From the NCBI GenBank assembly GCA_016703965.1, contig JADJBB010000025.1, forward strand, positions 496,001 to 560,000: 64,000 nt of DNA, given 5' to 3'. The translations under genes and the position numbers were made by a program. Below are positions 54,325 to 64,000 of the stretch, one piece after another; position 1 is the first letter of the stretch; each line of letters opens with the position of its first letter. The DNA comes from Acidobacteriota bacterium. GTDB taxonomy: Bacteria; Acidobacteriota; Blastocatellia; Pyrinomonadales; Pyrinomonadaceae. The notes beneath the pieces are model-generated. The model ran no database searches, was not told the origin of the DNA, and saw nothing but the letters and a program-made list of their open reading frames with translations.

Positions 54325-56229
54325 CTATTTTTTCTTTTTCGCTGGCTGTGCCGCAGGAGGCTTTGGCTTATATTGATCGCCCAGCAGGCCAAGTTCTCGA
54401 GCCTTAAGAATTACATTTGCGGCGATCGGAGCTGCTGTTCTGGCCCCAAAACCACCACCTTCGACAACAACCGCGATAGCGAGCGTCGGTCTTTCCAGTG
54501 GTGCGATCGTTATGAACCAGCTGTCAGTCCGTTCATACATCTGTGGTACAAAATAATCTTCCCACTGGCCGTTTACATTCTTTCTTCGACGTTTTTCGGT
54601 CTTGAGTTTTCCCGCAGCGTCATAATCAGGAGCAAGTTTTTCCGCTGTACCAGTTTTACCTCCGGTTCGTATCCCGGTGCCGGCTAGCTTTGCTGAAATA
54701 ACAGTCCCTGTTCCGCCCGGCTCCTCAGTAACCGTCGACATAATGTCGCGGATCGCAGCCGCCTGCTGAGGCGAAATGACCTGGCCAAATGCTTGCGGCG
54801 GTTGGTCCGCTTCGATCCGCGGTTTCATTAGTTTTCCTTCCATATTTGCAGGGATCGAAGCTATCAACGCCATCTGAAATGGTGTCATTTGGCCCGCGTA
54901 ACCCTGCCCCATTCCTTCGATTCCAAGATCGTACAAGGAAATCTCTTTTCCCGTCACAATGGTCGATTGCTGTGGAGCTAGAGCTCCAGCTATATTTGGG
55001 TTGCTCGTATTCCAGATGTTTGGAAAAAAGCGAGGTAAAAGAGCCTCGTCGGGTGAATCGACGGGAGCGATGCCAACCAGCAAAGCCGTTTCCCGCAAAC
55101 GTTCGCGGCCAAGTTCGATAGCCAGTTGGGCGAAATACTGATTACTTGATACCTTGTAGGCAAATGTGATGTCCTTTTCTTGACACCCGCCGTCGCAAGC
55201 TCCACCAACCGAACCGTCGGGGCCAAGTTTTTGAGTTGCATCGACGATCGGCCGCGAACCCTTGTTGGGCTTAAAGCCCTCAGCGTAACTAGGGAAGACA
55301 GCATTCTGCTTGTTCGCCCGAAAAGCCGAAATCATCGTGAATGTCTTAAATGTCGAGCCGGGAGCATAAAACTCCCTAGTTGCCCTGTTTAACAGCGGTT
55401 TATCCCGCTTGTTTCCCTCTAATTTAAGATAATTTTCAAGGGTCTGGGCTTCGTCGATATTGAATGACGGATTCGAGTACATTGCAAGCAGGTCACCGGT
55501 TTGCGGATTTAGGACGACGATCGCTCCTTTTTTGCCCTCAAGCTGAGTGGCCAGATATGATTGCAGATCGCGGTCGATCGTGACCCTGACGTCTTTTTGT
55601 TCTTCCTCCGGTTTCTTGATCTTAGTTAAAACTTCCCATGATTCCGGCATTGGATCCGCCTGTCGCTTATAAAGAGTTCGCTCGAGGCCTGGCGTGCCGC
55701 GTTCCGTTCCAAGAAGGTGAGCCATCTCTTTCTCGAGAGCGAACCCGCGGATAATGTCGCCGTCCTTATCGACTTTGTAGTATGCGAGAGTACTGGAGAG
55801 TTTCCCGGTCCGATCGAGCATCCAACCGCGGAGGCTCGCGGCCGTGGCCCGCCTATTTCGCAGATCTTTATAGCTTAACGCCTGGAACTGTTCATTCGAT
55901 TCGTCCGCAAAGTACGTCCAATAGACCTGAAATCCAAATACAAAAAGAGCTGCTACCACGAAGAATACCTGCCAGATCCGCAGGCTTCGATTTGTAAGCG
56001 TTTGGGTGAGGCGGCGTTTTACTTCCTTCGGAAGTTCAAGCTCTGCAACTGGTATGTGACGACGAAAGTTATCAAAGAAAGTAATGACAAGAAACCCGAT
56101 CAATATCCCGACCGCAATGATGTAGACGATCGAAAGTCCGGCAGGCGTGCGTTCAAGCACCTGGCCGCCAAACAGATTTTCGGGCTTCCATTGGTTCCAG
56201 TCGATCAGGGAAAGAAGAAACACTGTCAT
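54325..56229 (-). CDS. Class B penicillin-binding protein (transpeptidase)
   Basis: 634 residues. Two N-terminal membrane segments (about 31-52 and 85-105) rather than one. The penicillin-binding dimerisation-like region is short. Transpeptidase motifs: SxxK = Ser292-Thr-Phe-Lys295 in FYAPGSTFKTF, SxN = Ser361-Ser-Asn363 in YKVSSNQYF, KTG = Lys525-Thr-Gly527 in RTGGKTGTAEK. It is most like actinobacterial PbpA. The start overlaps the fhaA-like stop by four bases, so translation is coupled. The C-terminus is Lys-rich (PAAQPAKKKK). Confidence 0.92.
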   Translation of the reverse strand: MTVFLLSLIDWNQWKPENLFGGQVLERTPAGLSIVYIIAVGILIGFLVITFFDNFRRHIPVAELELPKEVKRRLTQTLTNRSLRIWQVFFVVAALFVFGFQVYWTYFADESNEQFQALSYKDLRNRRATAASLRGWMLDRTGKLSSTLAYYKVDKDGDIIRGFALEKEMAHLLGTERGTPGLERTLYKRQADPMPESWEVLTKIKKPEEEQKDVRVTIDRDLQSYLATQLEGKKGAIVVLNPQTGDLLAMYSNPSFNIDEAQTLENYLKLEGNKRDKPLLNRATREFYAPGSTFKTFTMISAFRANKQNAVFPSYAEGFKPNKGSRPIVDATQKLGPDGSVGGACDGGCQEKDITFAYKVSSNQYFAQLAIELGRERLRETALLVGIAPVDSPDEALLPRFFPNIWNTSNPNIAGALAPQQSTIVTGKEISLYDLGIEGMGQGYAGQMTPFQMALIASIPANMEGKLMKPRIEADQPPQAFGQVISPQQAAAIRDIMSTVTEEPGGTGTVISAKLAGTGIRTGGKTGTAEKLAPDYDAAGKLKTEKRRRKNVNGQWEDYFVPQMYERTDSWFITIAPLERPTLAIAVVVEGGGFGARTAAPIAANVILKARELGLLGDQYKPKPPAAQPAKKKK

Positions 56230-57248
56230 TTGGTGTCCTCTCGAGGGGCCGGATCTATGAACGTTTTCATCGGATCGATCTCTACCGTTTTCTCGGGCGG
56301 ATCTTGAGCCGCTATTTTTGCTTCCGCCGACACTTTACCAGTGAATTTAAGCCCGTCGATCTCGATCGTGTTCTCCTGCGAAAATCGCTGAGAAAGTTCA
56401 CTTGTGTTTCCGGATTCGGAAGGGATCTTTTCAAATACCACGTCCACCATCCCAAACTTAACGCGATCCTCCGCCTTCAATCTCAACGCCTTTCCGTACG
56501 GGATACGCTCGCCATTCACGAAAGTTCCGTTTGTCGAGCCGGTGTCAGCGACCGAGAGATTGTCATCGCTATCTATTACAAGCGATGCATGGATCTTAGA
56601 TACACTGACATCATCTATCGTCAGGTCGTTTGAGACGGTACGTCCGACCGAGAGACGGCCGTTGGACGGAAATGTAATGCGACGGTCACGCGGAGTTCCG
56701 TTCAACTCAAAATGAGCGACGAAGACGGCTCCTTCCCGTTCTTTCTCGATCAACTCGGCGTGTGGCTTGGCATCCCCAAGTTTTATCGACGGGATCGTGA
56801 CGTTCAGTTCCGCCTCGTGATCTTCATCGGAAAACTTGTCGAAGCTGACAAAGAGCTTGACGCCTTCCGTAAAGTAGTCAGGTTTGACCTCAACAGATAA
56901 TGGAGCAAATGTGTAGTAAAGCTTGTCGTTGATGTGGTCGGCCGCTGCGGTGAGAAGCTCGTTTTCCAGTTTTAGCAACGTGTCATCAGCATCCGTTGCG
57001 AATTTATCCCATTGGACCTTTAACGTGATGTTGTGAGGAACAATAGATCCTTTCCCCAGAACGCCCTTCACTTCCGAGTCGAGGAGTTTTTTCATCCGCT
57101 CGACGAGTTCGCTGGTTGCGAGACTGCTTGACGGTGTCCAACGCCGCCCCGTGAACTTGTCGACTGTGTCCCCGATTCTTGTCAAGGCACCCTGTAAAAG
57201 CCAATCGGCTGAGAGTCCTTTCTTGGAAACGGGTGTCTTGTCAGTCAT
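56226..57248 (-). CDS. FhaA-like protein (DUF3662 plus FHA)
   Basis: 340 residues, cytoplasmic. N-terminal DUF3662-like domain about 10-150 (RIGDTVDKFTGRRWTPSSSL, PHNITLKVQWDKF). The FHA domain follows (about 195-270: LSVGRTVSNDLTIDDVSVSKIHASLV in parts, DTGSTNGTFVNGERIPYG). In mycobacteria FhaA binds phosphorylated cell-wall regulators. It is the first gene of the phosphatase-RodA-PBP operon, so it likely reads kinase signals for the wall machinery. The tail FIDPAPREDTK has Thr residues that could themselves be phosphorylated. Confidence 0.87.
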   Translation of the reverse strand: MTDKTPVSKKGLSADWLLQGALTRIGDTVDKFTGRRWTPSSSLATSELVERMKKLLDSEVKGVLGKGSIVPHNITLKVQWDKFATDADDTLLKLENELLTAAADHINDKLYYTFAPLSVEVKPDYFTEGVKLFVSFDKFSDEDHEAELNVTIPSIKLGDAKPHAELIEKEREGAVFVAHFELNGTPRDRRITFPSNGRLSVGRTVSNDLTIDDVSVSKIHASLVIDSDDNLSVADTGSTNGTFVNGERIPYGKALRLKAEDRVKFGMVDVVFEKIPSESGNTSELSQRFSQENTIEIDGLKFTGKVSAEAKIAAQDPPEKTVEIDPMKTFIDPAPREDTK

Positions 57249-57336
57249 TTAACAGCAAATTGATCTTAGATCTCTTCCAGAAAATCTGCCGCAATTCTAC
57301 CCGAAATCCGAACCAAAGAAAAGCAACTCAATCCTA

Positions 57337-57391
57337 TTGCATTTTGAACGTAAAACATTGTAAAATCTTTTTGGAATGTGTTGTGCATTCC
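57337..57391 (+). promoter_or_regulatory. Candidate promoter and hairpin upstream of the prepilin cluster
   Basis: TTGCAT (57337-57342) and TAAAAT (57361-57366) are 18 bases apart, in the right place for the pilin genes starting at 57467. GGAATG (57373-57378) and CATTCC (57386-57391) form a small inverted repeat just after the -10. Confidence 0.35.
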
Positions 57392-57466
57392 AACTTTTCC
57401 TTATTAGCGCCCTCATACTTTACCGTATTGGCGTAACCAGTTAGTAAGAGCGAAAGCACAAGACTT

Positions 57467-58118
57467 ATGAGAAATCGACTTCATAAGGCGGGTCGGGACA
57501 ATTCCGGATTCTCCATGACGGAACTATTGGTGGTTCTCGGCATCATTGCGATAATGAGCGTTATCTCCTTACCGTATATCGTCAATTACAAGAAAGCATA
57601 TAAGTCTGAGGATCAAGCCCTTAAGGTGATAGATATGATGCGCGAAGCGGGCCAGCTCGCGCTCAACCGGCGGCGCACGATAAGGTTTGAGATCGATTTT
57701 ACGGATAACGCAGCTTTAATCATCGACGAGAACGGCGGAGCTGCAGATACCCAGATCAAAAGCTCCCCTGGAAATGACCAAGGATGTTCGAATGGACATC
57801 ATTCCGGCGACGATCTCGAAGCCGAATCCTCCAAATTACAATGATCTTGCCGCTTCGACGGATACCCTGGGCCATCTGGCAGGGACTGTGACCGTTACCG
57901 GACATTCGGTCTGGGCGGCTCGCTTTCGTAGTGACGGTTCGGTAGTAAATGCCGCCAATGTACCGATAAACGCAAATATCTACTCTTGGCCGCCGATCTC
58001 CCCGGGAAGCACAACGCCGCGAAGCAAAGCTGAAGTACGCGCGATTACGATCTTTGGCGGCAGCGGAGCGATCAGGTACTGGAAACACGACGGGACGAAT
58101 TTCGTCGCAAACCAATAA
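57467..58118 (+). CDS. GspH/FimT-type prepilin, frameshifted in this sequence
   Basis: About 216 residues if one base is removed. ATG 57467 opens MRNRLHKAG, then the prepilin cleavage motif SGFSMTELLVVLGIIAIMSV (Gly-Phe, Glu at +5). The frame breaks at 57760-57775; deleting one C from the CCCC run joins it to a frame ending at 58118 (MDIIPATISKPNPPN...SGAIRYWKHDGTN). The C-terminal domain is the GspH-like beta-sheet. It starts a four-gene pilin set. An overcall is the likeliest cause. Confidence 0.75.
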
Positions 58119-58135
58119 TGAGCAGGATTGGCACT

Positions 58136-58687
58136 ATGAATATCAAATCTGAAAACGGTTCTCTTACATCGATGTAATGATCGCTCTGGTCATTCTGATG
58201 TTCGGGATCCTTGCCATGTTAGCGGCGATCTCCTGGTCAGTGGTACAAGCGAGCGGACACGAACAGCAATTGCTTGCGAAACAGATCGCAACCTCCACGC
58301 CCGAGTCGATAATGGCGGTTAGGAAACCGATCCAACGAGGCTGGGTTGGTCGGCCGTCGGAAACATAGGCAGCAACCCAGATCCAGCCACCGGCGTTGCA
58401 CAGGAATATTTGCCGTCGGATTTCAGCCGGTTCGACTCGATGCAGGACCGGATCAGGTTATCGGTACTGCCGATGATACGGGTGCAACTGTCAGCCAACT
58501 TCGGCGAAGGATAGTCATTACGGATGTTTGTGACCCGGACAGGCCGTCGCCGGTTATTTGCTCTCCGGCTGGGAATTCACCGGGTCGGATCCGAACTGTT
58601 CAAGTCACGGTAACTTACAACGTCGGAGGCTTGCAGCGGCAGGAAGTCGTTCAGACCGTTCTAACCGATTACGCGGTGGTCAACTAG
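58136..58687 (+). pseudogene. PilV-like prepilin, frameshifted at least three times as sequenced
   Basis: ATG 58136 starts MNIKSENG; a missing T near 58162 would restore FSYIDVMIALVILMFGILAML, the prepilin helix. Further breaks near 58322 and 58410 separate AVRETDPTRLGWSAVGNIGSN and GFQPVRLDAGPDQVIG from the last part (VTYNVGGLQRQEVVQTVLTDYAVVN). Joined, it is about 185 residues and resembles PilV. It may be a real gene with consensus errors. It begins 17 bases after the GspH-like gene. Confidence 0.7.
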
Positions 58688-58701
58688 CTATAAAGAGTCC
58701 T

Positions 58702-59762
58702 ATGAAAGTTCAAGTGGAAACAAGATCTGTACCTGCAAAAGCTACTCCCGAGAGCGGCTTTTCGCTGCTTGAGTTGCTGGTTTCGATGGTGATCTTCCTT
58801 GTCGTTTCAGCAGCCGTTTGGGGGCTTCTAAGGACGGCGCAACAGAGCCGGTCCGCCGTTACCGAAGAAGTTCAGCTGGCGAAAACGTTCGTATCGCTCT
58901 CAGCCAGATCTCGAGAGACGCCTTTAACGCCGGATTTGGCTACCCTTCGGCGAGCACCGTTGTGCTGCCCGATAACAGGATCTCGACCGCCCTTGGGGTG
59001 CCGAAACGATTTTGACACCAGCCGCGACACGGTTCCGCCGGTGATCGCAGGGAATAACATCACCCTGAGTACGTTCGCGACGACCGCAAATACGAGGACG
59101 GACCAGGTTACCTTTCTTTATAAGGACAAATACATTCAACGTAATAAGCGGCGTCTCGCAGCCTCGGAATATTAATGCGGCGACCAGAACTACCGGAGGT
59201 ATCGACGAGATCGTGCCGATATCGGGTAGCAATGCAGCGTGCCGCGTGAACGATGTCTACATCGTCATTGGAAACACCGGATCGACTCTCGGGCTTTCAA
59301 CCGCGTTGAGCGGTACTAACAAGATACAGTTCTCAAATGGTGATCTGCTTGGGTTTAACCAAACCGGAACCACAGGACCGCTCAGGGCGATCAGTACGCC
59401 GGCGAGCATACAGCGTGTACGAATGGTCACTTATTTCGTGACAGCTGACGGAATTCTGAACCGCCGCGAATACGCAAATATTACTCCGGCGGTCGCGTTT
59501 GTTGATGAGCCGCTGGTCTACAATGTCGAAAACTTTCAGATCCAGTACATCATGGACAACGGTTCCATAACGGATAACCCGAGTGCCGGGCCCGACGGCA
59601 CGGGGAACCGCTGACGATACGCAATCAAATCCAGCTGCCGTCCGGCAGATCAGATTCACTGTCAATGTTCGGTCAGTTGAGAAGAATTCGAACGGGCAGC
59701 CATACACAGAATCGATGACTACTACTGTAAGCACAAGAAATTTGGGATACGACGCAAGCTAA
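58702..59762 (+). pseudogene. PilW-like prepilin, several frameshifts as sequenced
   Basis: ATG 58702: MKVQVETRSVPAK, then SGFSLLELLVSMVIFLVVSA, a prepilin signal. After about 58885 the frame jumps: NVRIALSQISRDAFNAGFGY, then FDTSRDTVPPVIAGNNI, then GGIDEIVPISGSNAACRV and later VENFQIQYIMDNGS. At least four single-base breaks separate parts that together read as one roughly 350-residue PilW-like protein ending GYDAS at 59762. All parts are in order and on one strand. Confidence 0.7.
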
Positions 59763-59784
59763 AGTCAGGATGGAGTATAAGAAG

Positions 59785-62700
59785 ATGAAGGGAACAAGTG
59801 TTGAAAACGGTTCATGCTGAAGGCAATGTTGTTGATCGCGGTGAAAAGGCTCGGCAATCATAATTGCCCTGTTCATACTCGCTGATCGGCGTTTTCGTCG
59901 CGTTAGCGATGTCCAGATCTTCTGCGGAAGCAGCGGCTACCGGCAATGAGACCTCGAGGGGCGAACATTCTACGCCACGCAGGAAGTCTCGAAACGATGA
60001 CCCGGAACTTCAACAAGGTTTTTGAAGTCAAACTTAACCCTACGACCGCTGACCTGAACAACGCAATGGGGCTGTGTCTGGGCTCACTAATTTTACATTT
60101 TTCCAGGAACTCGACCAGATCGATTCGAGTAATGTAAAACGCTGACCGGCGGCCGTATACGGGCCTGATCGCGATCCAGGATAACTGGCGGCTCCGAACT
60201 ACTGCAACGAGCAATAACGGAACAACCGCGAACCCCATCGGTACGCAGGTGCAGCCGACGCGAAACGTGCTTAATAATCAAATCCCGATCTTCCAGTTCG
60301 GTATTTCTATAACGATGACGAGCTTTTTCCGTCCTCCGCGATTCAGTTTTGGAGGCCGCGTGCATTCGAACGGAAATTTCTTTATTTCGCCGGGTTCGAA
60401 GGCGTTTATTTCGATTCACGGGTTACGGCCGCAGACCAGATCGTGACGCAGGCTTGGCGAAACTGGGATACCGGCGACTCAGCTAACAGCCAGACCTGGA
60501 TCAAGAATGCATCGGGCACTTTCGTTCAATTGCTGCCGACGATGGGAAGTGTCCTGAATACAACCGAAGGTGCGGCAAATAACATATTTCAGTATCCACC
60601 GGCAGTGCCGGTTCCGGCTCGAACTCCTAATACCGATCTGCCGCCCAGCCGCTTGAATACGAGTTTCTTAACACAGTCGTCTGTCTTTGACGGCAATCTT
60701 TGGCAAACACCTGACTCTCAAGCTTCCGCTCAACGTCGGTGCTAACACGAACCTCGTTGAAATGCTTCGCCGCGGAAAAGAGATCGCAAGTTTCAGTGGT
60801 GGAGACCTCGCAAACATTGGCGGAACGCTTTGCCCGGTTACCGCCGCAACTACGGACAACAGCATTCTGCGAAGCGGAGATTTACTAACAAAACCGGAAT
60901 CCGCATAACACTTGCCGATAGTCAGGCAAAACTGCCGGGCTGGCATCTGGTACCGGCATAACGCCGATCGCGACGACGACTGCGTCAAAATGCGGTATTC
61001 GCCTCGATGGCCGCCCTGACGGTATGCCGACGGAGCCGACAGTCGCTCCGACGCCGACAGCTACCGGACCGTGTTCGCGGCTATCAGCCAAAGCCGATGA
61101 AAATGGCCTAACCGATACAAATTTCACCAATAAATCCGTACGTGAGCACTCGCGTTAATGGCGAACGCTTTTATACGGGGGGCTGTTCACAGCCCACCGC
61201 GGCATGCCGCGAAGTCTGGATCAAGGTCGAGACCGTAACGACGAATCCCGGCGACGGGTCGGTGATCACTCGGGACATTACCGAAGACTTCCTGAGCCTG
61301 GGTGTTACGGAACCCGCGACTCAAATATTGAATGGAGCCACGGTTGAGTTCAAAATTACCGATAACCGATACGCTCAAGGTACCAGGACATCAATGTACG
61401 ACGGCACCGTTGCTCCAACATCGTTGACGCCTACAACTCCTCAAACACCTGCGTCGAATGGTATCGACAGCCGGTCCGTTATCAAACTTCAGCGGTTTCT
61501 GATTCCCGGCAAACCGATCCCGACGCCGAGTACGACCCCTGATAAATATACGACGAACGTGAATATTGGAACCGGTGTGAATTCCAATTACGATCCGGGA
61601 TTCACCGTCGTTCAGCGATTCAGCGGAGCGACACAGGCGAATGTGCAGGCCGGCTGTAAGGATCCAAACATTCTCACGGGACAACCCTGCCCCTTGCAAG
61701 CTGTGGAACGAACACGAATGCCGAGGTGGTCTCGAATTATACAAACGACTCCGTTAACCGCGGATACGATCTATACCGAGAACCGTCGGCGGCCACCTAA
61801 AGCTCGCTACGCTCGATGGTAACACTCCGTGGGCGATCGTTCCGTTCCCGATCGAGATGTTTGACGCGCTCGCGAGGGTTACTATTACGACGAACGGAGC
61901 ACGACCTATTACTCAAATCTCGCCCGCCTGCGATGAACGGCGTCGCGAGCATAGTCGATATCGATGTTGCCAACATGAGACGCTTTATACGCGGCGATTT
62001 CAACGGCCTTTTCCGTTGACACCAAGTTTGCTGTTTCGAAAGGTGGCGTTGGCTTGGTAAGCTCAGATATTCCTAACGAGAACGGCATCGTGCTTTTTAC
62101 ATATCTCCGACCGTCGGGGCGATGCTGACTTCGACGGCGAATACGACATGGAAGATATCTATGGCGGTTCGCCCGGCAACAATGGCTCGATGGAATTGGG
62201 TGAAGACGCACAAACCGCGACGGATCGCCAGGCGAAACACATGGACTTCAGCGGAACCTATCCCTGGACGGATATCACCGGATGCGCGGGAGCGGGAACG
62301 GACTGTGAAGCTCCCAGGTATTCGCACGCCGCACCGCCGGATTTCGCTTCCGTTGTCGATCATAAATACTATCGCCGCGGTGTTCGATTGACGAACGGCA
62401 CGACTTTGCCTGGGATCTATGATTCAGCGGTTCCGGCAAATACTAGAGGTTTCACCGTTGCCACCGAAAACAAACATGTACGTTGACGGCAACTACAATG
62501 CAACAAGTGCCGCCTCGCCGCCGACGTCCGGTAACACACCTTTCAACCAGTATTATCCGTTCGATGGCGACCACATTCCTGCTTCGATCGTTGCGGATGG
62601 CGTCACTATTCTCTCGAACGCATGGAATGACGGACAAAGCTTTATTAGCCCGGTCACGAGTCCGTACGATCAATCTAACCGCATCGCCCAGTCAACTACG

Positions 62701-63036
62701 ATCCGATTTGCGATGATCGCCGGTGATACGATCGCCAGCCGTTCGGGTTCACCGAATCAAGGCGGCATATCGCCTAGATTGAACGGCGGTGTACACCTTC
62801 AAGCGTTTTCCTCGAAAACTGGTCCGGCCAGCGTCTCGATGGTTCGGGATCGCTGATCAATCTGTTCAATTCAAGAAACGCCACCGGTTCATTCAAATGC
62901 TGTAACAAAGTTTACAACCCGCGGGTTCGTAACTGGGTGTTCGACAGCACGTTCCTCGACCCGGCGCGTCTGCCGCCAGGAACGCTGTTCTTCCAGTACG
63001 TCCAGACAACTGGATTCTCGAGGACGAAACGACTAG
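59785..63036 (+). pseudogene. Large PilX-like pilus-associated protein, more than ten frameshifts as sequenced
   Basis: Broken frames in order encode a single protein of about 1080 residues. It opens MKGTSVENG and a hydrophobic stretch (IIALFILA, IGVFVALAMSRSSAEAA) typical of PilX N-termini, then MTRNFNKVFEVKLNPTTADL. It continues with polar, Thr/Asn-rich sequence and ends FKCCNKVYN, RNWVFDSTFLDPARLPPG and FFQYVQTTGFSRTND at TAG 63034-63036 after removal of one A from an AAA run. It probably forms part of a minor pilus or surface assembly with the three upstream prepilins. The function of the long C-terminal part is unknown. Confidence 0.6.
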
Positions 63037-63056
63037 ATCAGCGTCAATTCATTCGC

Positions 63057-63088
63057 AAAGGCAGCTTGAGAGAGCTGCCTTTTTTTTT
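63057..63088 (+). terminator. Intrinsic terminator of the prepilin cluster
   Basis: A perfect 10-bp stem (AAAGGCAGCT / AGCTGCCTTT, six-base loop TGAGAG) runs straight into a nine-T tract (63080-63088), 20 bases after the cluster's last stop codon. Confidence 0.88.
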
Positions 63089-63110
63089 GTTGTAGGGAAG
63101 TGGGGAAAGG

Positions 63111-63809
63111 TCAGCTGACGGTTATCGGATAGCTTGGCGAGAAAGATCCGTACTCGGCGTTCTTTTGGATGAAGATCGCGCGGATGTTTCCGTTTTCGGG
63201 TTCGCCGGGTGTGGCTGGGGTGATGTTAAATGACGCGGGCATTTTTGTTGCGAACGCGGCGATCGACCACGTTGATGAGCCCTGGCGTTGATATTCGATC
63301 CGCATGGCGTCGTTCTCCTGCATCGAACCGCCGCACGTTATGCCGTAGCCGGCAAATGTCGAGACTGCGAGCTCTGGCTTTATCAGGCTGGGGTTGCTTG
63401 GCTGATGATCTCGGCTCAACTATCATCAGATCTTCGCCGATGGCATCGGTGTAGCCGGGCGAAGCGACGATCAGTTCGCGCAGCTCGCGAAAATCGGTAA
63501 AAATGCTGACGAAAGAACCGACCGGCATCATCACGGAGCCAAACGCCGGCGGAGCCGGAGCCGGATCGCCCGCGGGCCCGCCCGTAAATAGGTTGTCACG
63601 CCACTCGACCAAGTTCTCGCCGTCGTCGCCCGCATCGCGTCGACATAATCATTCGCCACGATAAATTCGTCACAGATCAGCTTTATCCTGTCAGCCTGCG
63701 GCCCGGTTATCGGCAACACGACCTTGTACGCATCGATCTTGCCCTTGATATTCGTAAACATCGCCAACTGCTCCGCACGCGTTCCTGGAAACCATGCTCT
63801 TCTAGCCAT
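63111..63809 (-). pseudogene. Conserved protein of unknown function, two frameshifts as sequenced
   Basis: GGAGG lies 9 bases before ATG 63809. The frames, joined in order, read MARRAWFPGTRAEQLAMFTN, DNLFTGGPAGDPAPAPPAFG, SPGYTDAIGEDLMIVEP, then KPELAVSTFAGYGIT and NIRAIFIQKNAEYGSFSPSY. Breaks are near 63612 and 63417. The whole is about 230 residues with a helical N-terminal half and a fibronectin-III-like C-terminal half. I recall similar proteins as unnamed conserved proteins in several phyla, without known role. Bases 63810-64000 hold only its upstream region. Confidence 0.6.
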
Positions 63810-64000
63810 AACTCATTTCCTCCGTTAAATTGTGTTTTTTTTGTATGGAAGATGCGGGAATATCCCGCAATGCTGGCTGGGAAACAGGTCGGAGTCAGGA
63901 GATCACGGGAGTAACCACAAATTCGACGGAAGTATATTTCGCTTTCACAACAAAATCAAGCCAAGATCCACCCGCCAAACCAATTTTCAACTGTCAGATA

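Noticed and set aside
57750..63036. Programmed frameshifting or phase-variable pilin genes
   Set aside because: Breaks are too many, of both signs, without slippery heptamers or long tracts, and also affect the unrelated gene at 63111-63809; sequence error explains them better.

Overview
The window looks like chromosomal DNA from an Acidobacteriota bacterium, most likely class Blastocatellia (Pyrinomonadaceae-like). This is inferred from gene content only: a TonB-dependent receptor of the Oar/carboxypeptidase-regulatory type, many secreted peptidases, a dense set of Ser/Thr kinases with FHA proteins and a PP2C phosphatase, short N-terminal Cys-Cys-Cys-Asp ribbons, and type IV pilin-like proteins. 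No marker gene allows firm placement.

Layout. 0-9.8 kb: the 3' end of a receptor gene, an S41 protease, a cupin, a two-subunit M16 peptidase pair and two VOC-fold proteins. 9.9-11.9 kb: a Rad52-like annealing protein facing an XRE regulator and a small membrane protein, which has the look of an accessory insert. 12-21.9 kb, minus strand: argS, then a tryptophan operon trpE-D-C-(DUF2127)-F-B-A followed by a DAHP synthase. A leader with a Trp-rich peptide and a terminator/antiterminator pair precedes trpE and looks like an undescribed trp attenuator. 22-35.2 kb, plus strand: folE, an M28 peptidase, an orphan Phd-like antitoxin, metG, tatD, yajQ, a polyprenyl diphosphate synthase, a HARE-HTH protein, an LVIVD/FG-GAP surface protein and an FHA-PrsW fusion. 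35.2-35.8 kb: the ruin of a molybdenum hydroxylase gene and tRNA-Lys(CUU). 35.9-44.9 kb: two Ser/Thr kinases, a very large modular secreted metalloprotease and two ribbon-bearing membrane proteins. 44.9-50.2 kb, minus: SIS sugar-phosphate protein, BrkB-like membrane protein, LURP-one protein, alanine racemase and an acyl-CoA carboxyltransferase. 51-57.2 kb, minus: PP2C phosphatase, RodA/FtsW, a penicillin-binding protein and an FhaA-like protein. This order recalls the actinobacterial pstP-rodA-pbpA-fhaA cluster, but has no kinase inside it. 57.4-63 kb, plus: a prepilin cluster (GspH/FimT, PilV, PilW, large PilX-like protein). 63.1-63.8 kb: a small family protein on the minus strand.

Sequence quality changes sharply near 57.75 kb. 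From there to 63.8 kb nearly every gene is interrupted by single-base indels, many in short homopolymers, although the joined frames still read as sensible protein. Consensus error is the simplest explanation. One isolated case of the same kind interrupts the M16 peptidase at about 5.9 kb.

Genes that probably work together: trp genes plus DAHP synthase (chorismate to tryptophan); RodA, PBP, PP2C and FhaA (phosphorylation-controlled cell-wall elongation, with alanine racemase nearby supplying D-Ala); the prepilin set; and the M16 pair. The intergenic DNA is rich in imperfect palindromic repeats of several unrelated families, and two similar sequences appear to have been absorbed in frame into metG and tatD.
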